DNA of 64,000 bases from contig NZ_CP022133.1 of NCBI RefSeq assembly GCF_002211765.1, positions 806,001 to 870,000 of the forward strand, read 5' to 3'. The notes beneath the pieces were generated by a model. The model was given only the letters and a program-made list of their open reading frames with translations, ran no database searches and was not told where the DNA came from. The translations under genes and the position numbers were made by a program. Below, in pieces: positions 28,751 to 38,117 of the stretch; positions within the stretch are counted from its first letter, which is position 1; every line of letters starts with the position of its first letter. This DNA is from Idiomarina piscisalsi. GTDB lineage: Bacteria; Pseudomonadota; Gammaproteobacteria; Enterobacterales; Alteromonadaceae.

Positions 28751-29646
28751 ATGAAAAACTGGCCGATGTTAACTGCGGCTGCAGCTTCAGTGTTGCTGGC
28801 AACAAGCCAGGCAAACGCCAATGCAGTTAGGCATTACAGCGCTGATCTTGATAGCTCGTCGTGGCAGCTAAGTGAAGATACTCGGCTGGAATGTGCGTTA
28901 GAGCATGAAATTCCGCGCTACGGTAAAGTTCGCTTTCAAAGCGAAGCAAGTAAACAGCTCAACTTGCGTATGAAAATGGACATGAGAAAGTTGCCAGACA
29001 GCTATGGTGTTTCGGCGATTGAGTCTGTGCCACCTCGCTGGCGTCCGGGGAAGCAAGTTACCAAATTGGCTCTATGCAGCTTTATAAGCAGTTTAATGGC
29101 GAGTTACAAAAGCAATTAGCCTGGACACTGTTGAGCGAGCTGGAAAAAGGCCGGTATCCGACGTTTTTCTACGACGACTGGTATAACAACCGTGATCAGG
29201 TGGCTGTGTCGTTGTCCTCGGTGAATTTCCGTAATAAATACGATGACTTCTTAAGTTGTGTTAACGCGTTACTCCCGTTTAGCTTTGAAGATATTGCTTA
29301 CACGGTGCTGAATCATGAAGATGGCAGTGAAAAACTGACCGTATCGTCACAGCGTAAGCTAAAGCAAATTAGCGATTATTTGAAAGTCGATAATGATCTT
29401 GAACTTGTCCTTGTCGATGCTTACACAGATTCGCTCGGTGCGCGGGGACCAAACCAGGAGCTGACAGAGCAGCGAGCCAAAGAAATACAGACGTTTTTTG
29501 TTGAGCGTGGTATAGCGGCTGATCGTATAAAAACGGTTGGTCACGGTGAGGATCGACCGATTAAGTCAAATGACAACGAGATTAACCGACAGTTAAACCG
29601 CCGGGTTATCGTACAGCTCGCAAAACCCTCAGGGATTGAGCTTTAA
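28751..29646 (+). pseudogene. motY: Sodium-driven flagellar motor protein MotY, frameshifted
   Basis: MotY forms the periplasmic T-ring that holds the Na+ stator around the flagellar motor. Two frames overlap: 28751 to about 29050 (signal peptide, then WQLSEDTRLECALEHEIPRYGKVRF up to VPPRWRPG) and about 29050-29646 (E-A-S-Y-Q-I-G-S-M-Q-L-Y-K-Q onward). The second part has an OmpA-like peptidoglycan-binding domain (LVLVDAYTDSLG, RAKEIQTFF, GHGEDRP, NRRVIVQL). Adding one base to the run of four G at 29047-29050 restores a 298-residue protein (Vibrio MotY 293). An intact sigma-28 promoter and CCGGAG ribosome site precede it. It may be a sequencing error or recent loss of motility. Confidence 0.88.
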
Positions 29647-29651
29647 CCGGC

Positions 29652-30287
29652 TCAATCGCTGGTTTTGTCTTTAAACTCGCATAAGTCTTCAATAATACAC
29701 GAGCCGCAACGAGGTTTCCTGGCAATACAAGTGTAGCGACCGTGCAGAATAAGCCAGTGGTGTACGTCGACTTTGAATTCCTTTGGCACCACTTTTATCA
29801 GTTTTTCTTCCACTTCTTTCACGTTCTTCCCTGGTGCCAATTTGGTTCGATTAGAAACGCGGAAGATGTGAGTATCAACGGCAATGGTCGGCCAGCCGAA
29901 CGCGGTATTTAAAACGACATTAGCCGTTTTACGTCCGACCCCCGGTAGAGCTTCCAGCGCGGCTCTGTCTTCCGGCACGTTACCACCGTACTGCTCCACC
30001 AGAATCTTACAGGTCTTGTAGGCATTCTCGGCTTTCGAGTTAAACAAACCAATGGTTTTTATGTACTCTTTTATCCCATCCACACCCAGTGCCAGCATGT
30101 CCTCAGCCGTTGGAGCGGCGGGAAATAGCTTACGTGTTGCTTTATTAACCCCGACATCGGTGGCCTGAGCAGACAATAGCACAGCAATAAGCAGCTGAAA
30201 TGGTGTGTCGTACTCCAGCTCTGTGGTTGGGTTTGGGTTATTGTCGCGAAGACGGCTTAAAATTTCGTAGCGCTTAGTTTTATTCAT
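29652..30287 (-). CDS. nth: Endonuclease III
   Basis: DNA glycosylase/AP lyase that removes oxidised pyrimidines. The 211 residues contain the helix-hairpin-helix LEALPGVGRKTANVVLN with the catalytic Lys, AVDTHIFRVSNR with the catalytic Asp, and a C-terminal [4Fe-4S] site C-X6-C-X2-C-X5-C (CIARKPRCGSCIIEDLC). It is the last gene of the rnf cluster, 9 bp after rnfE, as in E. coli rsxABCDGE-nth. Confidence 0.97.
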   Translation of the reverse strand: MNKTKRYEILSRLRDNNPNPTTELEYDTPFQLLIAVLLSAQATDVGVNKATRKLFPAAPTAEDMLALGVDGIKEYIKTIGLFNSKAENAYKTCKILVEQYGGNVPEDRAALEALPGVGRKTANVVLNTAFGWPTIAVDTHIFRVSNRTKLAPGKNVKEVEEKLIKVVPKEFKVDVHHWLILHGRYTCIARKPRCGSCIIEDLCEFKDKTSD

Positions 30288-30296
30288 AATTAATTA

Positions 30297-30983
30297 TTAC
30301 TGTTGTGCGGTTACACGGGCGCGGGTGACGGTTTTCTTCTCTGCTCGCTCTGCTTTTATGGCATCAATCCGGTTTTTCAAGGCAATGATAAAGCCCATGC
30401 CGATAAAGGCGCCTGGGGGTAATATAGCGAGCAGAAGCGGATAGTCAACGGTGAATAACTCAATTCGTAATTGGGCAGCCCAGTCCCCAAGTAGCAGCTC
30501 AGCACCGTCGAACAACGTCCCATTACCAATAATTTCACGCATAGCACCGAGCAGCATCAGTACCAATGCAAAACCGATGCCCATCATCAACCCGTCGAAT
30601 GCCGCTTTCTGCCACGGGTTTTTAGACGCATAAGCTTCAGCACGGCCGATAATGGCGCAGTTTGTAACAATAAGCGGAATAAAAATACCGAGCGATTGGT
30701 ACAGCTCGAATACATAAGCGTTCATGAGCAGTTGAATAACGGTCACAAAGGTAGCAATGACCATAACAAAGACTGGAATACGTATTTCCTGAGGCACGAA
30801 GCTACGCACCAGTGAAACGGTCACATTGGAACCAATAAGAACGAAGAGTGTGGCTAAGCCAAGTCCCATCGCATTGGTTACTGAGGCGGTGACCGCTAGC
30901 AACGGGCACAACCCCAGTAATTGTACCAGCGCTGGATTGTTGTCCCAAAGCCCTTGCCAAGTCAGTTCTTTGTATTCGTTCAT
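30297..30983 (-). CDS. rnfE: Rnf/Rsx complex subunit E
   Basis: Integral membrane subunit of the Rnf ion-translocating ferredoxin:NAD oxidoreductase. It has 228 residues with about six hydrophobic helices, including the conserved [21 protein letters not shown] and [19 protein letters not shown]. RnfE and RnfA are homologous and inverted in the membrane, jointly holding a [2Fe-2S] centre through the LGLCP and TNC cysteines. It overlaps rnfG by 4 bp; the tail is basic. Confidence 0.96.
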   Translation of the reverse strand: MNEYKELTWQGLWDNNPALVQLLGLCPLLAVTASVTNAMGLGLATLFVLIGSNVTVSLVRSFVPQEIRIPVFVMVIATFVTVIQLLMNAYVFELYQSLGIFIPLIVTNCAIIGRAEAYASKNPWQKAAFDGLMMGIGFALVLMLLGAMREIIGNGTLFDGAELLLGDWAAQLRIELFTVDYPLLLAILPPGAFIGMGFIIALKNRIDAIKAERAEKKTVTRARVTAQQ

Positions 30984-31621
30984 TGTGCGGCCTCCTGACA
31001 GCGCTGAAGCTCAGCATTGAATAATGTGCCTGCGTTTTCTTCTAAATACAGTGTGGCTCGTTTAACAGCGCCAACCACGGCTCGTGGTGTAATGGTTGCT
31101 CCTGTGAACTGATCAAACATACCACCGTCACGTTTTACCGCCCAACGCTCATCGTCTTCGGATTTCACTCGCTTGCCAGAAAACGACGTAATCCAATCGT
31201 TTTTCTCTATTTCTATTTTGTCGCCGAGCCCCGGCGTTTCCTGATGTCGTAATGTTCTGACACCAAGTAGCTCCCCGGAGGGCTTTACAGCAACTAATAA
31301 GCGAATGGCACCTGAATAACCGTCGGGTGCAACAATTTCCGCGGCTAGTGCGCTGGGTTCATCATTAACCCAGGCCCGATACATCGGGTGCGGTTCGTTG
31401 CTGCCAAGAGCGGCATGAGTCAGCAGACGACAGGATGCATACAGATCGTTGTCGTGCATAGCGGGCGGAATAAGCTGATTCAAAGTGCGGAGCACCTGGG
31501 CTTGCTGTTGTTGTGCAATTTTATCTTTGGTCAGCACCTGTACGCCTACCACTAAAGCCGTAGCAATAACCGCAAAGGCGGCCAGTATAAGGCCGTTTTT
31601 CTGCATACTATTAATGGTCAT
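30980..31621 (-). CDS. rnfG: Rnf/Rsx complex subunit G
   Basis: Periplasmic, membrane-anchored flavoprotein of the Rnf complex. The 213 residues begin with one membrane helix ([20 protein letters not shown]). The covalent FMN attachment motif S/T-G-A-T is seen as [15 protein letters not shown] near residue 175, the Thr taking [15 protein letters not shown] is also typical. It overlaps rnfE and rnfD by 4 bp each. Confidence 0.96.
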   Translation of the reverse strand: MTINSMQKNGLILAAFAVIATALVVGVQVLTKDKIAQQQQAQVLRTLNQLIPPAMHDNDLYASCRLLTHAALGSNEPHPMYRAWVNDEPSALAAEIVAPDGYSGAIRLLVAVKPSGELLGVRTLRHQETPGLGDKIEIEKNDWITSFSGKRVKSEDDERWAVKRDGGMFDQFTGATITPRAVVGAVKRATLYLEENAGTLFNAELQRCQEAAQ

Positions 31622-32676
31622 TTGCGTTCTCCATGACCATAAACGGTTGGTCTTGTATAACGATCAATAATAGGCACACACATATTGGCTAATAGTACTG
31701 CAAAGGCAACACCATCAGGGTACCCACCCCAACTACGGATAATAAACACCAATACACCGATTAACATGCCGAAAATAAAACGGCCCCGGTTCGATGTAGC
31801 CGCAGACACTGGGTCGGTCGCAATGAAAAATGCGCCAAGCATGGTGGCGCCGCTCAGTGCGTGAACGATAGGGCCCGCCATTAAATCCGGTGCGAACAGA
31901 TAAGCAAAGAAAGCCGGCACACACAATCCTGCGATGAGCCCGACAGGAATGTGCCAGCTGATAATACGTTGTTGTATGAGTAACAAGCCACCAACGAGAA
32001 AGCCGAGGTTAACCCATTGCCAGCCAGCACCTGCTAAAAAGCTAAACTGGGGCTTGGTATATACTTCGGTTAGTGTGAAACCCTGTGTTAAGCCTGTTTT
32101 TATGGCATCTAAAGGAGTTGCCATAGTAACGCCGTCAATACCGGCTCGCAGTTGTTCGACGCTGTAACCCGCCGGCGTATATTCAAACAGTATGGTGTGT
32201 AGCGTCTGCCAAAGCGTGAGTGAATGCTCACCTATTGTCGATGGCGGTAGCCAGTTGGTCATTTGTACCGGAAAAGATATCAGCAATAAAACGTAACCCG
32301 CCATCGCCGGATTAAACAAGTTTTGTCCCATGCCACCGTAGACGTGCTTCACAACAACAATAGCAAACAGCGTACCGATAACAATGATCCACCAAGGGGC
32401 TAACGGTGGAATACTGATGGCCAATAAAATAGCCGTAACCAAGGCTGTGTTATCGCGCAGAGCCGACATGGCAGGGCGGTCACGCGCAATAATGCAGGCA
32501 GATTCAGCGAGCAACGCCGTAATGACTGCCAGAATGATTTGAAACCAAACACCGAAGCCGAAGAAGTAACTTTGTATCAACACACCGGGCACCAGCGCGT
32601 AACACACCCAGCGCATCATGCTGCTAGTACTGTGTTGGCTGTGCCCATGAGGAGACGATGCTATTTTAAAACTCAT
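31618..32676 (-). CDS. rnfD: Rnf/Rsx complex subunit D
   Basis: Membrane subunit with covalently bound FMN, related to NqrB. The 352 residues form about nine or ten helices. The flavin site is probably the Thr in GVTMATPLDAIK near residue 180; NLFNPAMAGYVLLL and MLGAFFIATDPVSAATSNRGR are conserved. It lies between rnfC and rnfG with 4-bp overlaps. Confidence 0.96.
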   Translation of the reverse strand: MSFKIASSPHGHSQHSTSSMMRWVCYALVPGVLIQSYFFGFGVWFQIILAVITALLAESACIIARDRPAMSALRDNTALVTAILLAISIPPLAPWWIIVIGTLFAIVVVKHVYGGMGQNLFNPAMAGYVLLLISFPVQMTNWLPPSTIGEHSLTLWQTLHTILFEYTPAGYSVEQLRAGIDGVTMATPLDAIKTGLTQGFTLTEVYTKPQFSFLAGAGWQWVNLGFLVGGLLLIQQRIISWHIPVGLIAGLCVPAFFAYLFAPDLMAGPIVHALSGATMLGAFFIATDPVSAATSNRGRFIFGMLIGVLVFIIRSWGGYPDGVAFAVLLANMCVPIIDRYTRPTVYGHGERK

Positions 32677-34313
32677 GACTCATTTCCTTTTGCTGAGCTA
32701 CTTTCTTCATCGGCTTTTTGCGCCTGGGCGGCTTTTTTAGCTTTAGCGCGAGCGATAGCGGCTGCAACTGCTGCCGATTTGCCGCCTGACTCCGGCTTTT
32801 CTTTAGTGTCCGAACCTGGCGTCTCGGCTTTTTCAGCCTGAGCCTTTTTACGCGCCTCGGCTGCTTTTCTATGACGTTCTAAGCGCTCCTCCTTCTCACG
32901 CTCTAAACGCTCTTGTCGAGCTTCAAAACGCTGACGCGCATGCTCAGCTTTGGCTTTTTCGCGAGCAATGTTGCGAATCTCTGCCTTCGCTTTACGGTAA
33001 TAATGGACTAACGGAATTTCACTGGGGCAAACATAGGCACATGCGCCGCATTCTATGCAGTCAAATAGGTTCTGCTCGTCTAGCGCGTCATAGTCTTTGG
33101 CTTTGGCTAATAGTTGCAGTTGCTGAGGTTGTAGGGTTGCTGGGCATGCATCGGCGCAGGCACCGCAGCGAATGCAGGCAAGTTCAGGTCCCGGCGCAGG
33201 AAGCTCTTCCTCTGTCGGAGCCAAAATACAGTTAGTGGTTTTTATTACCGGAACTTCAATGCTCGGTAGTGTAAAACCCATCATTGGCCCACCCATAATC
33301 ACGCGTTGTTTGGTCTCGGCCGTAAACTCTGACTCTTTCAACAAGTGCTCAATGGGAGTCCCCAACAATGCCCAGACATTGCGTTTCTTCGCGATAGCGT
33401 CGCCGGTCATCGTCACAACACGCTCCAGCAATGGTTCACCGTGAATAATAGCGCGTTTGACGGCATAAGCAGTGCCAACATTTTGCATTAAGAAACCGAT
33501 ATCCATTGGCAACTTGCCACTGGGAACCTGCTCACCGGTGAGAAGTTCAATAAGCTGCTTTTCGCCGCCAGAAGGGTATTTGGTTGGTACAACCTTCAAT
33601 GCTATTTGTGAATCGTCCCCAATAGCAGCGCGAATAGCATCAATAGCCTTAGGCTTATTATTTTCTATGGCAAAAAGCACAGAGTCACAGTGGGTGATGT
33701 ACTGTAGAATTTTCACACCCGCGATTATGTCTTCAGCGTACTCCTGCATTAAGCCATCATCAGCGGCAATATAAGGTTCGCACTCAACGCCATTAATAAT
33801 CAGGTGACGTAGAGGCTTTTGCTGTGCCAGTTTTTGTGCGGTTGGGAAACCTGCCCCACCCAAACCTGCGATGCCAGCTTGCTGAATCAGTTCAAGCAAG
33901 CGAGAAACTTCAACTTCCCGGTAATCCGGAATGGCGTGTTTATTGCCCCACCGATCTTCGCCGTCGGGCCTTATGACGATGGTAAGTTCGGGTAGCCCTG
34001 AGGCATGTGCCGTTGGGCGTTCTTCAATCGCATGAATAACACCGGACGTCGGAGCATGCAGCGGTAGCCCCAGGCTTAAACTGGCTTCGGTTAGCTGCTG
34101 GCCTTTATCAACGCTCTGACCAGGCTCAACCAGTAAATTACCCGATGGACCAATGTGCTGACGTACTGGCAGTATTAACTCGTCAGGTAAAGGTAGTGAG
34201 CGTATTGGTTTGTTGCACGCTGGCGTTTTTCTCTCCGGTGGGTGTATGCCGCCAGGGAAATGTCCGGAGACGTTGCTCGATACATAAATGGTGTTGCTAT
34301 CTGAATGGCTCAT
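32673..34313 (-). CDS. rnfC: Rnf/Rsx complex subunit C
   Basis: Peripheral subunit that binds NADH and FMN and relays electrons through two [4Fe-4S] clusters. The 546 residues contain [13 protein letters not shown] (nucleotide binding), then [13 protein letters not shown] and [13 protein letters not shown]. After these come about 110 residues of Ala/Lys/Glu/Arg-rich helical sequence, which is variable in length in this family and shorter than the E. coli tail. It overlaps rnfB and rnfD by 4 bp. Confidence 0.96.
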   Translation of the reverse strand: MSHSDSNTIYVSSNVSGHFPGGIHPPERKTPACNKPIRSLPLPDELILPVRQHIGPSGNLLVEPGQSVDKGQQLTEASLSLGLPLHAPTSGVIHAIEERPTAHASGLPELTIVIRPDGEDRWGNKHAIPDYREVEVSRLLELIQQAGIAGLGGAGFPTAQKLAQQKPLRHLIINGVECEPYIAADDGLMQEYAEDIIAGVKILQYITHCDSVLFAIENNKPKAIDAIRAAIGDDSQIALKVVPTKYPSGGEKQLIELLTGEQVPSGKLPMDIGFLMQNVGTAYAVKRAIIHGEPLLERVVTMTGDAIAKKRNVWALLGTPIEHLLKESEFTAETKQRVIMGGPMMGFTLPSIEVPVIKTTNCILAPTEEELPAPGPELACIRCGACADACPATLQPQQLQLLAKAKDYDALDEQNLFDCIECGACAYVCPSEIPLVHYYRKAKAEIRNIAREKAKAEHARQRFEARQERLEREKEERLERHRKAAEARKKAQAEKAETPGSDTKEKPESGGKSAAVAAAIARAKAKKAAQAQKADEESSSAKGNES

Positions 34314-34891
34314 TCAACCACCTTCACCGGAATGCTGTTCTTTTTGATGTTTTCTTTAACGGTATCGAGATCCCATTGCCAAGTTTCCGGGCTAGCCTTC
34401 ACGGCGACCATGTCGATGCAGTCGACTGGGCAAGGTTCAACACATAGGTCGCAACCTGTGCATTCGTGTTCGATAACGGTGTGCATTTGTTTGGCGGCAC
34501 CTAGAATCGCGTCGACCGGGCAAGCTTGAATACACTTGGTGCAGCCAATGCATTCGTCTTCACGAATGACGGCCACTTTTTTTACGTCCTCTTCACCGTG
34601 GGCTGAGTCTAACGGTTTCGCCTCGACGCCCATTAAATCGGCTAACTGTTTTATGGTCGCCTCGCCACCGGGAGGGCACTTATTAATATCGTCACCGTTT
34701 GCAATGGCTTCTGCGTATGGACGACAGCCGGGGTAGCCGCATTGACCACATTGGGTTTGCGGCAGAACTTCGTCAATTTGGTCAACGATAGGATCACTTT
34801 CTACCTTAAACTTAACAGCAGCAAAGCCAAGAATGACGCCGAATATCAGCGCTAGAATGCCAAGTGTAATTACCGCTCCCAATACACTCAT
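34310..34891 (-). CDS. rnfB: Rnf/Rsx complex subunit B
   Basis: Ferredoxin-like subunit with an N-terminal membrane helix. Of 193 residues, the Cys-rich motif [16 protein letters not shown] near residue 50 binds one cluster and two ferredoxin motifs, [16 protein letters not shown] and [16 protein letters not shown], bind two more. It abuts rnfA and overlaps rnfC by 4 bp. Confidence 0.97.
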   Translation of the reverse strand: MSVLGAVITLGILALIFGVILGFAAVKFKVESDPIVDQIDEVLPQTQCGQCGYPGCRPYAEAIANGDDINKCPPGGEATIKQLADLMGVEAKPLDSAHGEEDVKKVAVIREDECIGCTKCIQACPVDAILGAAKQMHTVIEHECTGCDLCVEPCPVDCIDMVAVKASPETWQWDLDTVKENIKKNSIPVKVVE

Positions 34892-35473
34892 TTAACTACT
34901 CACTAATCCGCTGAAGCCCATAAAGGCAAGAGACATAAGGCCCGCTGTTATCATTGCAACCGCAGAGCCTTTAAACGTGACCGGTACGTCGGCTGCAGCC
35001 AGGCGCTCACGCAACGCTGAGAAAAGAATAAGAACCAGCGAGAAACCAATGGCAGCGCCCAGCCCATAAACAATAGACTGAACAAAGTTATGCTGTTCAT
35101 TAATATTCAACAAAGCCACGCCCAATACCGCGCAGTTAGTTGTGATGAGTGGCAAAAATATACCCAGCAAACGGTATAAAGTCGGGCTGGTTTTATGCAC
35201 CACCATTTCAGTGAACTGAACCACCACCGCAATCACCAAAATAAAGCTCAACGTTTGCAGTGACATAAGCCCTAATGGCTCGAGTAAGTACTCATTCACC
35301 AAATAACTGCAAACCGACGCCAGAGTTAATACGAAAGTCGTTGCAGCGGACATACCAATAGCGGTGTCGAGTTTATTGGACACACCCATAAATGGGCACA
35401 AGCCAAGAAACTTAACGAGCACAAAGTTATTTACCAATACTGTGCCAATTAATAGCAGCAAATAGTCGGTCAT
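34892..35473 (-). CDS. rnfA: Rnf/Rsx complex subunit A
   Basis: First gene of the operon: a 193-residue membrane subunit homologous to RnfE. I chose ATG 35473 ([30 protein letters not shown]); the frame extends 12 residues further upstream but those are not family-like. [10 protein letters not shown] and [16 protein letters not shown] carry the conserved Cys residues. The complex moves Na+ or H+ while exchanging electrons between ferredoxin and NAD; in E. coli the homologue also keeps SoxR reduced. Confidence 0.96.
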   Translation of the reverse strand: MTDYLLLLIGTVLVNNFVLVKFLGLCPFMGVSNKLDTAIGMSAATTFVLTLASVCSYLVNEYLLEPLGLMSLQTLSFILVIAVVVQFTEMVVHKTSPTLYRLLGIFLPLITTNCAVLGVALLNINEQHNFVQSIVYGLGAAIGFSLVLILFSALRERLAAADVPVTFKGSAVAMITAGLMSLAFMGFSGLVSS

Positions 35474-35511
35474 TGAGCAGTCCGCAACAGTGAAAAATAA
35501 AGAGGGCATAT

Positions 35512-35594
35512 TATCGGTGTTTTGTGGTTTATAAACAACCGCCTTTGGGCGGGGTTTATCGGTGAATATCGGTAAATTGTCACTTTATTGTCAC
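35512..35594. repeat. Short direct repeats in the rnfA-PAP2 divergent region
   Basis: TATCGGT occurs at 35512, 35557 and 35567, and ATTGTCAC occurs at 35576-35583 and 35587-35594, an 11-bp period. The helical-turn spacing would suit a regulator bound to one face of the DNA. No known site is recognised. Confidence 0.4.
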
Positions 35595-35665
35595 GCTAAC
35601 GCATAAAAAGCGTCATAAATGGCTGGCAAAGTGACTGCAACTGGGGCTAAAACGGTATAAAAGCC

Positions 35666-36175
35666 ATGGTACTGCTCAGTTATTTACAGCGTTTCGATAC
35701 CTACTGTTATTGTTTGTTTTCAGGGATACGAGCGCGTCCAGTTGCCGGACGATTCGCGGTCTGGGTTTCGCGTTCAGGTGATGGCTATGCCTACTTTGCT
35801 ATCGCGCTGAGCAGCGTATTACTCCATGACTCTGGAACGGCGTATTTCAAGCACTTATTGCTCGCTTTTCTCATTGAACTGCCCATTTACTGGTTATTAA
35901 AAAGCAGCTTCAAACGACGCCGACCCAGCGACTTAGGCTTATCACTCGCCGCGTTGATTGTCGCTTCCGATAAATTCAGCTTTCCATCCGGGCACACCGC
36001 AGCCGCCTTTATATTTGCCGGGATAACCGGGCTGCACTTTCCCGACTTTGGCTTTCTTTGCTACGTGTGGGCCTCAGCCATTGGTTTCTCAAGAGTCATT
36101 GTGGGTGTGCATTTTCCTTCGGATATTGTAGCCGGTGCTTTGCTTGCTATGTTTATTTGGGAGCTTGTGCTATGA
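35666..36175 (+). CDS. PAP2-family membrane phosphatase
   Basis: Membrane lipid phosphatase of the PAP2 family, likely acting on undecaprenyl pyrophosphate or phosphatidic/PG-phosphate. The 169 residues have five or so helices and the three-part active site: KSSFKRRRPSD, PSGHTAAAFIFAG, and SRVIVGVHFPSDIVAG. The next gene, a glycosyltransferase, starts inside its stop codon (ATGA), so the two probably act together in envelope lipid or glycan handling. Confidence 0.9.
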   Translation: MVLLSYLQRFDTYCYCLFSGIRARPVAGRFAVWVSRSGDGYAYFAIALSSVLLHDSGTAYFKHLLLAFLIELPIYWLLKSSFKRRRPSDLGLSLAALIVASDKFSFPSGHTAAAFIFAGITGLHFPDFGFLCYVWASAIGFSRVIVGVHFPSDIVAGALLAMFIWELVL

Positions 36176-37188
36176 GAATTCTTTACGGCATTCAGGGAAC
36201 AGGGAACGGACACCTGTCCAGAAGCCATACTCTGGCAGGTTACTTAAAACAACAGCCTATTGATGTTGACTACCTGATTTCCGGACGCCGAAATACCGGG
36301 TTATTTGATATGGATGTTTTTGGTGCCTATCAGAGCTTTGATGGCTTGTCTTTTGTGACTGAAAATGGGGCGTTAAAACGTCGGAAAACCATCTCTTCGA
36401 ATAATTGGAAGCAGTTTTATCAGGATGTTAAGGCGTTGGATGTGACATCGTACGACGTGGTTATTACTGACTATGAGCCTATTAGTGCCTGGGCAGCAAA
36501 ACGCGCAGGAGTTCGCTGTATTGGCTTAGGGCGTCAGTACGCATTTCTTGAACCCGATCTTTATAAAACACTGAGTTTGTGGCAACGACAAATTATTAAG
36601 CAATTTGCACCTTGTACCACAGCTGTTGGCATGCATTGGGTAGAGTGCGGCAATGCAATACCTCCAGTCGTTAAAGAGTCTGATGACAGTTTTGAGGGCG
36701 GTTTAGCGCAACGAATTGTCGTGTACTTGCCGTTTGAAGATCCTGAAGTGATCATTAATGCGCTTTACCCTCTGGATGATTATGAGTTCTCAGTCTTTCA
36801 TCCGAAGTTAACGCGGTGCAGCTATGGGCATATTGAGTGCTTTGCGCCGTCCAGGCAGCAGTTTTCAGATCACTTTAGCCGGGCTTCAGCGGTTATCTCA
36901 AATGCCGGCTTTGAAACGAGTTGTGAAGCGTTAAGAGAAGGGAAGGCGCTCATCATTAAGCCGCTGGTTGGTCAATTTGAGCAACAGAAAAATGCTGAAA
37001 TATTAGCGCGAAAAGGGCTGGCGACGGTTTTGACAAGCGTGAGTTGCATTGCTATTGAGCACGCGCTAAAGAGCCGTCAAAGCACCCACATACAATGGCC
37101 TAACGTTGCTAAACATTTGGCAAATTGGATAACTGACGGTGCAAAGGAGTCGGTTCGGGATTTAAGTAAAAGACTATGGGGGATTTAG
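36172..37188 (+). CDS. Glycosyltransferase, MJ1255/VC2487 family
   Basis: 338-residue protein resembling GT28/MurG-type glycosyltransferases of the MJ1255/VC2487 group. ATG 36172 gives MRILYGIQGTGNGHLSRSHTLAGYL with the Gly-rich N-terminal loop. SNAGFETSCEALREGKALIIKPLVGQFEQQKNAEIL is the C-terminal nucleotide-sugar binding region. Neither donor nor acceptor is known; the overlap with the PAP2 gene suggests a lipid-linked substrate. It ends 31 bp before the tRNA-Asn pair on the opposite strand. Confidence 0.85.
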   Translation: MRILYGIQGTGNGHLSRSHTLAGYLKQQPIDVDYLISGRRNTGLFDMDVFGAYQSFDGLSFVTENGALKRRKTISSNNWKQFYQDVKALDVTSYDVVITDYEPISAWAAKRAGVRCIGLGRQYAFLEPDLYKTLSLWQRQIIKQFAPCTTAVGMHWVECGNAIPPVVKESDDSFEGGLAQRIVVYLPFEDPEVIINALYPLDDYEFSVFHPKLTRCSYGHIECFAPSRQQFSDHFSRASAVISNAGFETSCEALREGKALIIKPLVGQFEQQKNAEILARKGLATVLTSVSCIAIEHALKSRQSTHIQWPNVAKHLANWITDGAKESVRDLSKRLWGI

Positions 37189-37219
37189 CGAACCTTAGCA
37201 GAAAGAGTTCTTAGAAACT

Positions 37220-37296
37220 TGGCTCCCCAGGTTGGATTCGAACCAACGACACATGGATTAACAGTCCACCGCTCTAACCAACTGAGCTACTGGGGA
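37220..37296 (-). tRNA. tRNA-Asn (GTT), distal copy
   Basis: 77 nt including an encoded CCA. The 7-bp acceptor stem TCCCCAG/CTGGGGA, the anticodon loop CTGTTAA with GTT, and the TTCGAAT T-loop are all clear. It is identical to the copy 26 bp upstream. Confidence 0.97.
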
Positions 37297-37322
37297 ATAG
37301 ATAAGTTCTGTAAACGTTGCAT

Positions 37323-37399
37323 TGGCTCCCCAGGTTGGATTCGAACCAACGACACATGGATTAACAGTCCACCGCTCTAACCAACTGAGCTACTGGGGA
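37323..37399 (-). tRNA. tRNA-Asn (GTT), promoter-proximal copy
   Basis: 77 nt, identical to the other tRNA-Asn copy, with anticodon GTT and encoded CCA. It is transcribed first from the promoter at 37420-37448. Confidence 0.97.
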
Positions 37400-37419
37400 A
37401 CAACGTTTAACGGCTGCGA

Positions 37420-37448
37420 ATATTAAAGCTACTGTCTTAGACTGTCAA
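37420..37448 (-). promoter_or_regulatory. Promoter of the tRNA-Asn pair
   Basis: On the minus strand TTGACA (37448-37443), a 17-bp spacer and TAATAT (37425-37420) form a near-consensus sigma-70 promoter 20 bp before the first tRNA. Confidence 0.82.
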
Positions 37449-37619
37449 CTGTTCCATCAAGGTTTTTTAGGGAAATGGGCTCGTCTGCTGAAAAACTCAA
37501 CAATTTAGGAAAATGGTCCAAATTGTTCGAAACAACTGCCTATACCTCGCTGTTAACAATGTCAAGCTTTGGTCATAATCGCGATTATAACATTAGATAT
37601 AAGTTGATCGCTGATGTGA

Positions 37620-37689
37620 TTATCCACAGATCACTGAATTGCCCGTTGGTTAAAGGCTGTAGGATCTTATCCACGGAATCTGTGGATAA
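37620..37689. other. Cluster of three DnaA boxes
   Basis: TTATCCACA (37620-37628, plus), TTATCCACG (37667-37675, plus) and TGTGGATAA (37681-37689, a perfect box on the minus strand). The last two are inverted with five bases between them. They lie in a 718-bp gene-free stretch. No dnaA, mnmG or mioC is nearby, so this is probably a DnaA-regulatory locus (datA- or DARS-like), not oriC. Confidence 0.65.
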
Positions 37690-38071
37690 CCCTGTGTTTA
37701 ACTCTGTTAAATAATACGGTTTACGCGGTGTTGAGCGCCATTTTCGGAGTGGTCAAAAATTGCCTAAATAAAAATATATTTATATAAATCATATACTTAT
37801 AAAATATCGATGAACATTTGTTCAGTTTGCTGGATTGTTCGACAAGCAATGCGTACAGAATCAGCAACTTGTGTATTTCTTAGTTAAATTGATCGAAAAT
37901 TGGTCCTGTTTACCATCAATTTTTTGCGGTTTTTCTCTTGACTTCCTGTAAGTCACTTAAAGAAAAGGCGCGGAAAGGATCGTAGTGAATTTTGTTAATT
38001 TGTAATAAAAGCGTCAAATGAAAATAAGTGAGAAATTTAACAGATAGGGATAAATAAAGTCAGAAAAGAGA
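37690..38071. other. Gene-free AT-rich stretch
   Basis: No convincing gene. It includes an AT-rich segment (about 37766-37808), several GATC sites (for example near 37891 and 37979) and poly-pyrimidine patches. Apart from the neighbouring DnaA boxes I see no recognisable element. Confidence 0.5.
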
Positions 38072-38112
38072 AGGGTTTTGGCACTTAGAATATTGTTTAG
38101 CACCAAAACCCT
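38072..38112 (-). terminator. Probable terminator of the aminotransferase gene
   Basis: AGGGTTTTGG and CCAAAACCCT form a 10-bp stem with a 21-base loop just after the stop codon. The minus-strand tail (TCTCTTTT) is moderately U-rich; the opposite side has a T6 run. Confidence 0.55.
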
Positions 38113-38117
38113 ATTTT

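Noticed and set aside
32539..32841. 100-residue Ala/Ser-rich open frame opposite the rnfC tail
   Set aside because: It is the antisense of the Lys/Ala-rich RnfC end, whose composition keeps several frames open.
37220..37399. tRNA-Asn genes as a mobile-element attachment site
   Set aside because: No integrase, no partial tRNA copy at a distance and no atypical gene content nearby.
37475..37714. 79-residue open frame between tRNA-Asn and the aminotransferase gene
   Set aside because: It has no ribosome site and no family resemblance, and it runs across the DnaA boxes; composition looks non-coding.
37620..37810. Chromosomal replication origin
   Set aside because: There are DnaA boxes and an AT-rich segment, but only three boxes and no dnaA, mnmG, mioC or other origin genes nearby.
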